From Hydrogenophilales bacterium 16-64-40 (lineage in GTDB: Bacteria > Pseudomonadota > Gammaproteobacteria > Burkholderiales > Thiobacillaceae): DNA of 64,000 bases. Made by a program: the position numbers and the translations under genes. Below the pieces are notes generated by a model. The model was not told the origin of the DNA and made no database searches. It saw nothing but the letters and a program-made list of their open reading frames with translations. Every line of letters starts with the position of its first letter. Position 1 is the first letter of the stretch. The stretch lies in the NCBI GenBank assembly GCA_002256995.1, contig NCGX01000002.1:167508-231507 (forward strand). Reading direction: 5' to 3'. Shown here piece by piece: positions 59,034 through 64,000 of this stretch.

Positions 59034-59831
59034 ATGAGCACGCACACCGAACCCGCCGTTTTCCATCCCCGGGCATCCGAAATGAATCTGCCGGGCATCC
59101 GCAAGGTGACATTCGCCCAGCCGTTTCACTGGTTGCGAGCAGGCGCGCAGGACCTGGTCCGTGCCTGGCCGCTGAGCCTGTTCTATGGCGTCATCTTCGC
59201 GCTCCTCGGCTATGGCCTGGTGCACGGCGCGTGGGGCAATGCCCATCTGGCGATGGCGCTGACCTCCGGCTTCCTCTTCGTCGCGCCGCTGCTGGCCACG
59301 GTGTTTTACTTCCTGAGCCACCGGCTGGAACACCACCACAAGCTGCCCAATCTGTTTGTTCCCTTGCTGTCGTGGCGCGCCAACCCCGCCTCGCTGGGGC
59401 TGTTCGCCGTGATGCTGGTGTTCGTCCTGATCTCATGGGAGCGTCTTTCGGCGATTCTGGTCGGCCTTTTTCTCGGTGGATCGGGCATTGGCGGCCTCTC
59501 CGACCTGCTGACGCTGGATGCGGTGCGGCAACATACCAATTTCGTGCTGGCCTACCTGGCCTTCGGCGGCGTGCTGGCGCTGATGATGTTCAGCCTCTCG
59601 GTGGTGTCGCTGCCGATGATGCTGCATCGCAAGGTCGACTTCGCCACCGCGCTGGTCACCAGTTTCATGGCGACGCGGCACAATTTCCCGGTGATGCTGC
59701 TGTGGGGGGTGGTGATCGCGGCCCTGGTCGCGGTCGGGGTGGCGACCAACTTCATCGCCATGCCGGTGATTTTCCCCTGGCTGGGACACGCCAGCTGGCA
59801 CGCCTACCGCGGACTGGTCGAACGCGAATAG
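59034..59831 (+). CDS. DUF2189 integral membrane protein
   Basis: From the ATG at 59034 (CGGGAG upstream) the product is 265 residues. The N-terminal part is cytoplasmic. Six or so membrane helices follow (for example WPLSLFYGVIFALLGYGLVHG, LFAVMLVFVLISWERLSAIL). It also has the family segment SRRLEHHHK-like SHRLEHHHKLPN and SLPMMLHRKVDFATALVTSFMATRHN. DUF2189 proteins are common near respiratory genes in proteobacteria, but their function is unknown. A cytochrome c gene follows. Confidence 0.88.
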   Translation: MSTHTEPAVFHPRASEMNLPGIRKVTFAQPFHWLRAGAQDLVRAWPLSLFYGVIFALLGYGLVHGAWGNAHLAMALTSGFLFVAPLLATVFYFLSHRLEHHHKLPNLFVPLLSWRANPASLGLFAVMLVFVLISWERLSAILVGLFLGGSGIGGLSDLLTLDAVRQHTNFVLAYLAFGGVLALMMFSLSVVSLPMMLHRKVDFATALVTSFMATRHNFPVMLLWGVVIAALVAVGVATNFIAMPVIFPWLGHASWHAYRGLVERE

Positions 59832-59966
59832 GTTCGAAACATAAAGTGCTAGTGGGTTTGGTAGCAAAAAACCAAGTACTTATATTGCGCGTGGCGGGTT
59901 TTCCCTGAATACTGCAGGCATATTGAAGTGCCTTGATCAACCCGACCCCTCCACGGAGAATTTGTG

Positions 59967-60278
59967 ATGATGAAACTGATGATGACTGCAGCGTCTGCTG
60001 CGCTGTTGCTGATGTCCGGCGCAGCTTCCGCCGACCAGGCATTGGCCCAGAAGAACGCCTGTATGTCCTGCCACGGCGTCGACAAGAAAATCGTTGGCCC
60101 GGCCTTCAAGGAAGTGGCAAAAAAATATGCCGGCGACAAGACTGCGCATGACCGGCTGGTTGCCAAGGTGAAAACCGGCGGCAAGGGCGTGTGGGGTCCC
60201 ATTCCCATGCCGCCGAGCCCGCAGGTCAAGCAGGAAGATGCCAGCAAGATCATCGACTGGGTGCTGAGCCTGAAGTGA
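59967..60278 (+). CDS. Class I c-type cytochrome (c551/c552-like)
   Basis: From the ATG at 59967 (GGAGAA upstream) the product is 103 residues with a signal peptide ending AASA. The single heme motif is CMSCH (Cys32, Cys35, His36). The likely axial Met is Met81 in WGPIPMPPSP, the loop typical of cytochrome c551/c8. It is a small periplasmic electron carrier, for example to a cytochrome oxidase or nitrite reductase. It is monocistronic, with its own terminator. Confidence 0.94.
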   Translation: MMKLMMTAASAALLLMSGAASADQALAQKNACMSCHGVDKKIVGPAFKEVAKKYAGDKTAHDRLVAKVKTGGKGVWGPIPMPPSPQVKQEDASKIIDWVLSLK

Positions 60279-60296
60279 TCTGACCCGGCATCAAGC

Positions 60297-60322
60297 AAAG
60301 GCCGACGCATGCGTCGGCCTTT
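60297..60322. terminator. Terminator after the cytochrome c gene
   Basis: AAAGGCCGACGC and GCGTCGGCCTTT form a perfect 12-bp stem with an AT loop, flanked by A and T runs. It separates the cytochrome gene from the symporter. Confidence 0.93.
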
Positions 60323-60395
60323 GTCGTTTTTGCCGGCACGTTTTCGCCCTAAGTTTGATATTGTTGCGGGCAATAACAATTCAGGGGAAACACAG

Positions 60396-61910
60396 GTGGC
60401 GATTCATCCTTACTTATTCGTCTTGGCCGCTGGCCTGTTTCCGCAACTTGCGCTGGCCGCCGAACCCGGCCGCATCGATTCCTTCTTCGGCACCCTCAAC
60501 GCTTATCTCGCCAGCGTCATTTTCTATGACATCTTTCCCGGCGAGGCGGTGATGCCCTTCATCGTCGCCTGGCTGATCGTCGGCGCGGTCTATCTCACCT
60601 TCCGCTTCAGCTTCGTCAACCTGCGCATGATGCGGCACGGCTTCAGGGTGCTGCGCGGCAAATACCGCACCGCCGACGACAAGGGCGAAGTCAGCTCGTT
60701 CCAGGCGCTCACCACGGCGCTCTCCGCCACCGTCGGGCTGGGCAACATCGCCGGCGTGGCGATCGCGATTTCCATCGGCGGTCCGGGCGCCACCTTCTGG
60801 ATGATTGTGGCGGGCTTTCTCGGCATGACCACCAAGTTTACCGAAGCCACGCTGGCGCAGCGCTACCGCGAAGTGCGTCCGGACGGCCGCATCATGGGCG
60901 GCCCGATGGAATACCTGTCCAAGGGCTTCGCCGAATTCAATCTGCCGCGCACCGGCAAGCTGCTGGCCGGCATGTTCGCCGTCTTCACCGTGCTGGGCTC
61001 GTTCGGTGCCGGCAGCGCGTTCCAGGTGAGCCAGTCGCTCGGCGCGGTGCAGGAGCAGATTCCTTTCTTCAACGACACGCCGATCGCCTACGGCCTCATC
61101 GTCGCGCTGGCGGTGGGTGTGGTCATCATCGGCGGCCTGCGCCGCATCGCGCACGTCGCCGAGGCGGTGGTGCCGACCATGATCCTGATTTATCTTTCCG
61201 CCTGTTTGTGGATCGTACTTAGCAACGTCGAGCAGGTGCCGCAGGCGCTGGCCATGATTTTCACCGAAGCCTTCGCCCCGATCGCGGTCGTGGGCGGCAT
61301 GGTGGGCGCGCTGGTGCAGGGCTTCAAGCGCGCGGTGTTTTCCAGCGAGGCCGGCCTGGGGTCGGCGGCCATCGTGCACTCGACCGCTTCGGTCAAGTAT
61401 CCGATCCGCCAGGGCATGGTCGCGCTCTACGAACCCTTCATCGACACCATCGTCATCTGCACCATGACCGCGCTGGTGATTGTCATCACCGGCGTCTACA
61501 ACGACCCCGCCACCCTGGCGCTGCGCGAAGCCAGCAAGGGCGCGGCATTGACCTCGGTGGCGTTCGCCACCGTGTCCGACTGGTTCCCGATCATCCTCAC
61601 CGTGTCGGTCGTGCTGTTCGCCTATAGCACCATGATCTCGTGGTCCTACTACGGCGAACGCTGCTGGACCTATCTGTTCGGCGAGCGCGCCTCAATGGTC
61701 TACCGCGTGCTGTTTTTGCTGTTCATCGTCGTCGCCTCGGTGGCGAGCGCGGCCAACATGCTCGACTTCACCGACCTGCTGGTGCTGGCGATGGCCTTCC
61801 CCAACCTGATCGGGCTCTACCTCTTGAGCGGCAAAGTGCGCCGCATGCTGACGGATTATCAGGACAAGCTGAAGAGCGGCGAACTCGATCGCGAGAAGCA
61901 GCCGGGCTAA
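60396..61910 (+). CDS. Sodium:alanine (AGCS) family symporter
   Basis: I start at the GTG at 60396, with AGGGGAAA upstream; an ATG at 60309 lies inside the terminator and is unlikely. The 504-residue protein has about ten membrane helices and the AGCS motifs TALSATVGLGNIAGVAIAISIGGPGA, GGPMEYL and RAVFSSEAGLGSAAIVHSTA. It imports alanine or glycine with Na+. An N-terminal hydrophobic segment ending LALAAE looks like an extra signal or helix. The substrate is inferred from the family. Confidence 0.9.
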   Translation: MAIHPYLFVLAAGLFPQLALAAEPGRIDSFFGTLNAYLASVIFYDIFPGEAVMPFIVAWLIVGAVYLTFRFSFVNLRMMRHGFRVLRGKYRTADDKGEVSSFQALTTALSATVGLGNIAGVAIAISIGGPGATFWMIVAGFLGMTTKFTEATLAQRYREVRPDGRIMGGPMEYLSKGFAEFNLPRTGKLLAGMFAVFTVLGSFGAGSAFQVSQSLGAVQEQIPFFNDTPIAYGLIVALAVGVVIIGGLRRIAHVAEAVVPTMILIYLSACLWIVLSNVEQVPQALAMIFTEAFAPIAVVGGMVGALVQGFKRAVFSSEAGLGSAAIVHSTASVKYPIRQGMVALYEPFIDTIVICTMTALVIVITGVYNDPATLALREASKGAALTSVAFATVSDWFPIILTVSVVLFAYSTMISWSYYGERCWTYLFGERASMVYRVLFLLFIVVASVASAANMLDFTDLLVLAMAFPNLIGLYLLSGKVRRMLTDYQDKLKSGELDREKQPG

Positions 61911-61988
61911 GCCGCCATCAGCCGCCAGGGGTGAGTAGGAGGCCCGCCCCGGGCCGATTGCGGACGGTTGCGCGGTGCGATCGCGGGT

Positions 61989-62582
61989 TTAGCGGGTGTG
62001 GTTCGAGTTGAAGCGGTACAGCTGGCGCTCGGTCAGCACCGCGTCGAGCGGCATGTCCCAGGGCTCGTGTGGCAGCGCGTCCACCCGCTGGCATTCGTAG
62101 GCAATCCCCACCAGGCGCGGCTTGCGCCACAAGCGCCGGTGCCGCATGAAGGCCAGCGTCGCGTCGTAAAAACCGCCGCCCATGCCGAGCCGGTTGCCTT
62201 CGAGATCGAACCCCAGCAGCGGCATCAGCAGCAGGTCGAGCTGGCGTGCGCGCAGGGGGGTTGCATCGACGGGCTCGGGGATGCCAAAACGGTTGGGCTT
62301 CATGCGCGTGTTGCGGCCCAACCGTCCGAACCGCATCACCCGCCCGCGCCGCGGCAGCACCGGCAGATAGCACTCGCGCTGCATCCACAAGGCCTGGTTG
62401 AGCAGGGGGTGGGCGTCGAATTCGCCGCCCTGCGGCAGATAAAAGCCGATCCGCTGCGACCGCAGCAACAGGCCGTGGCGCTGCGCCAGCCGCAGGGCGG
62501 CGCGCGCGGCATGGCGGCGCTCGGCCGGCTTGAACGCGTTGCGCGCAGCCTTGAGCTGACGTCTGAGGGTGGATTTGTTCAT
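61989..62582 (-). CDS. ygfA: 5-formyltetrahydrofolate cyclo-ligase
   Basis: The 197-residue product has the family motif RLGMGGGFYDATLAF and LLLMPLLGFDLEGNRLG. An N-terminal basic helix (STLRRQLKAARNAF) and a QGGEFD segment match 5-FCL enzymes. It converts 5-formyl-THF to 5,10-methenyl-THF with ATP. It lies directly downstream of the 6S RNA gene, as in E. coli, where the two are cotranscribed. Confidence 0.94.
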   Translation of the reverse strand: MNKSTLRRQLKAARNAFKPAERRHAARAALRLAQRHGLLLRSQRIGFYLPQGGEFDAHPLLNQALWMQRECYLPVLPRRGRVMRFGRLGRNTRMKPNRFGIPEPVDATPLRARQLDLLLMPLLGFDLEGNRLGMGGGFYDATLAFMRHRRLWRKPRLVGIAYECQRVDALPHEPWDMPLDAVLTERQLYRFNSNHTR

Positions 62583-62593
62583 GAAAAGAAGGG

Positions 62594-62778
62594 TTCCCCG
62601 CCTGTGCCGTGCTGGCCGCTGACTCTTGAACCTGGGTCCAAGACGGCCGCGCTCAAAGACGCTTTGGGCACATGAAACGTGTCACGCGCACACCCGCATC
62701 GGAATAGATCGCAGCCTTGCACGTATGCATTGGTTCAGAGAAATAGCAACCAGCCTCGAACACCGCAGGGAACAACGC
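62594..62778 (-). ncRNA. ssrS: 6S RNA
   Basis: The gap between zapA and the 5-FCL gene, on the same strand, is the conserved position of 6S RNA. On the minus strand it begins near GTTCCCTGCGGTGTTCG and ends near CAGCACGGCACAGGCGGGG. CCCTGCGGTGT and GCACAGGCGGGG form the closing stem, and the middle is a large open region flanked by GC-rich arms (GTGCGCGTGACACG). 6S RNA mimics an open promoter and sequesters sigma-70 RNA polymerase in stationary phase. Ends are estimated to within about 5-10 bases. Confidence 0.85.
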
Positions 62779-62782
62779 CAGT

Positions 62783-63085
62783 TTAGAAGAGTTTGTCCTG
62801 ATCTTCCAGTACTGTATCCAGCAGCGCGTTGCAATGCGTCAGCCGTGCGCGTGTTTCCTCGCTTCGGCTGCCGCCGCCCTGGGTCAGCAGTTCGTGCGCC
62901 AGGTTGAGCCCCGCCATGATGGCGATGCGCTCGGCGCCGATCACCTTGCTGCTTTCGCGGATTTCGCGCATTTTTTCGTCCAGATAATCGGCCGCCGCAA
63001 GCAGCGCCGATTCCTCCTCGCGCGAGCACGCCACCTTGTAGGCGCGGCCCAGGATGTGGATTTCGATCGAGCGGGGGCCGGCCAT
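62783..63085 (-). CDS. zapA: Cell division protein ZapA
   Basis: From the ATG at 63085 the product is 100 residues. The N-terminal domain is IEIHILGRAYKVACSREEESALLAAADYLDEKM, followed by GAERIAIMAGLNLAHELL and a C-terminal coiled coil, as in ZapA. It bundles FtsZ filaments at midcell. Its start overlaps the stop of the ZapB-like gene by one base, and the 6S RNA follows. Confidence 0.94.
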   Translation of the reverse strand: MAGPRSIEIHILGRAYKVACSREEESALLAAADYLDEKMREIRESSKVIGAERIAIMAGLNLAHELLTQGGGSRSEETRARLTHCNALLDTVLEDQDKLF

Positions 63086-63282
63086 CAGACGTCCTCCGGC
63101 AGAGTGTCGAGCAGCGTCTGCAGGCGCGTCTTGGCGGCCTCCAGCCGGGTCGTCAGCTGCTTGTTGTCCCGCTGCGCGGTCAGCACCTGCTGACGCAAGG
63201 CGATATTTTCCTGCCGCAGCGTATGGCACAGCTCGGCGACCTGGCGGATTTTGGTTTCGAGGGTATCGAGTTCAGCTTGCAT
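63085..63282 (-). CDS. ZapB-like small coiled-coil protein
   Basis: From the ATG at 63282 the product is 65 residues and almost entirely coiled coil (from MQAELDTLETKIRQVAELCHTL to LEAAKTRLQTLLDTLPEDV). It is placed just before zapA in many beta- and gammaproteobacteria and fits the TIGR02449/ZapB-like group. By analogy it would link ZapA-FtsZ to the nucleoid or stabilise the Z-ring. The assignment rests on size, coiled coil and position. Confidence 0.8.
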   Translation of the reverse strand: MQAELDTLETKIRQVAELCHTLRQENIALRQQVLTAQRDNKQLTTRLEAAKTRLQTLLDTLPEDV

Positions 63283-63371
63283 GGCGGGACTATAGGGGGC
63301 GATGTGCGGGCGGTCAATCGGTCGCCAAGGCGCGCGCACGCGGCGCCTGCAGCTTATTTGTGCCCTCTGGG

Positions 63372-63377
63372 TATAAT
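63372..63377 (+). promoter_or_regulatory. -10 hexamer before the cobalamin riboswitch
   Basis: A perfect TATAAT lies 8 bases before the first paired base of the riboswitch. No convincing -35 hexamer is present 16-18 bases upstream. Confidence 0.6.
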
Positions 63378-63384
63378 GCGCGGC

Positions 63385-63562
63385 TTCAGGTGCCGACGCG
63401 GCTTTCCGCCGCCGAGGATAAACGGGAAACAGGTGCGTGGCTGCAAGCCATCATGCCTGTGCTGCCCCCGCAACGGTAAGCGCTAAACGGTCCATCACAC
63501 CGCCACTGGGTTCGCTCGGGAAGGCGATGGTCTTCAAGCGCGAGCCCGGATACCGGCCTGAA
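63385..63562 (+). promoter_or_regulatory. Cobalamin (AdoCbl) riboswitch
   Basis: The conserved blocks are present in order: GGGAAACAGGTG, the B12 box core GCTGCCCCCGCAACGGTAAG, CCACTGG, GGGAAGGCG and GCGAGCCCGGATACCGGCCTG. TTCAGG (63385-63390) pairs with CCTGAA (63557-63562) to close P1. Downstream, GCGGCG/CGCCGC (63571-63584) and GCGCC/GGCGC hairpins near 63599-63622 could mask the ribosome binding region. It should repress the TonB receptor gene when cobalamin is plentiful. The rest of the gap 63283-63640 holds nothing else recognisable. Confidence 0.96.
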
Positions 63563-63640
63563 CCCTGTCGCGGCGAACGCCGCGCAGCGGATCGTGCAAC
63601 GCGCCCGCGGGGAAGCAGGCGCCCAATTCGGAACTTCATC

Positions 63641-64000
63641 ATGCGTCAAACCACCCTTACGCTCGCCCTGGGCGTCGTTTTTTCATCGTTCGCGTATGCG
63701 GAATCCCTGCCTGAATTTGTCGGCGAAACCATCGTCGTCACGCCCACGCGCACACCGCTTGCGGATGTGGATGCACCGTTCGCTTCCGAGGTGCATACCC
63801 GGCACATGATCGAGCAATCCGGCGCGACCACGCTCTACGATTATCTGGCGCAGCATACCTCGCTGCTAGTTTTGCCGAGTTACGGCAACAAGGCCAGCCC
63901 TAAAATCGACATGCGGGGATTTGGCATCGGCGACGGCTATCAGAATATCGTCGTGTCGCTGGATGGCCGTCGCCTGAACAATATCGACATGAGTTCGCAG
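63641..64000 (+). CDS. btuB: TonB-dependent cobalamin receptor, N-terminal part (BtuB-like)
   Basis: The 120 codons in the window encode a signal peptide (MRQTTLTLALGVVFSSFAYA), a TonB box near the mature N-terminus (ETIVVTPTRTP) and the start of the plug domain (TTLYDYLAQHTSLLVLPSYGNKASPKIDMRGFG, then QNIVVSLDGRRLNNIDMSS). The gene continues beyond base 64000. The cobalamin riboswitch in its leader points to vitamin B12 or cobinamide uptake through the outer membrane. Confidence 0.9.
   Translation, partial: MRQTTLTLALGVVFSSFAYAESLPEFVGETIVVTPTRTPLADVDAPFASEVHTRHMIEQSGATTLYDYLAQHTSLLVLPSYGNKASPKIDMRGFGIGDGYQNIVVSLDGRRLNNIDMSSQ

Noticed and set aside
60309-60395. Earlier ATG start for the AGCS symporter
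   Set aside because: It falls within the terminator stem at 60297-60322, and the GTG at 60396 has a better ribosome binding site.

Overview
This GC-rich window is chromosomal DNA of a betaproteobacterium. The gene order mnmG-rsmG-parA-parB-atpIBEFHAGDC, the zapA-6S RNA-5-FCL locus and the QseEGF/GlrKR-type locus fit that group. The redox-rich, sulfur-protein-like content suggests a Thiobacillus-like organism, but nothing here proves a genus. Almost every gene is of chromosomal core type. The clear accessory patch is a lower-GC stretch (about 49.6-51.4 kb) against a tRNA-Ala gene.

Layout. 0-6.4 kb: tail of pxpA, a telomere-like heptamer array, uup, a parS site, and mnmG-rsmG-parA-parB joined by 1-4 nt overlaps. 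6.5-13.8 kb: the complete F-type ATP synthase operon, with stem-loops between atpI and atpB and between atpD and atpC. 14-19 kb: two tandem OmpA-like lipid-anchor-free envelope proteins, then glmU-glmS. 19-25.7 kb: a QseBC-like two-component system beside a periplasmic thiol-redox cluster (dsbD, a membrane TlpA-like protein, a shortened duplicate of it, dsbG, an exported DsrE-like protein). 25.7-34.6 kb, minus strand: an orphan NarL-type regulator, an SDR enzyme, dsbA, a SPOR protein, argS, priA, a Tim44-like protein and hemE. 34.6-38.5 kb: small exported proteins, a FadL-type porin, three tandem EF-hand genes and a DUF1328 membrane peptide. 38.6-41.9 kb: glrR, a QseG-like lipoprotein and glrK. 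42-48 kb: gltD and gltB. 48-56 kb: a divergent pyrophosphatase-like protein, a nuclease-fold protein, the tRNA-Ala island, VanZ-like and lgt, an IlvD-mutarotase fusion and an orphan ParA. 56-64 kb: ankyrin protein, SSP411-type thioredoxin protein, DUF2189 protein, cytochrome c, AGCS symporter, 5-formyl-THF cyclo-ligase, 6S RNA, zapA, a zapB-like gene, and a cobalamin riboswitch ahead of a TonB receptor cut by the window end.

The most interesting signals are: (1) sigma-54 promoter-like sites with the GG-N10-GC spacing in front of both the EF-hand genes and the DUF1328 gene, with TGTC-N10-GACA dyads (the enterobacterial GlrR operator) at enhancer distance and next to glrR itself, implying a local GlrKR regulon unlike the known glmY one; (2) an uninterrupted fusion of dihydroxy-acid dehydratase to a hexose-6-phosphate mutarotase-like domain; (3) eleven perfect CCCCTAA heptamers directly against the uup start codon, and a diverged heptamer pair in the atpD-atpC spacer; (4) an OmpA-like paralog whose peptidoglycan-binding Asp is Cys; and (5) a probable remnant of a type I restriction operon at tRNA-Ala.
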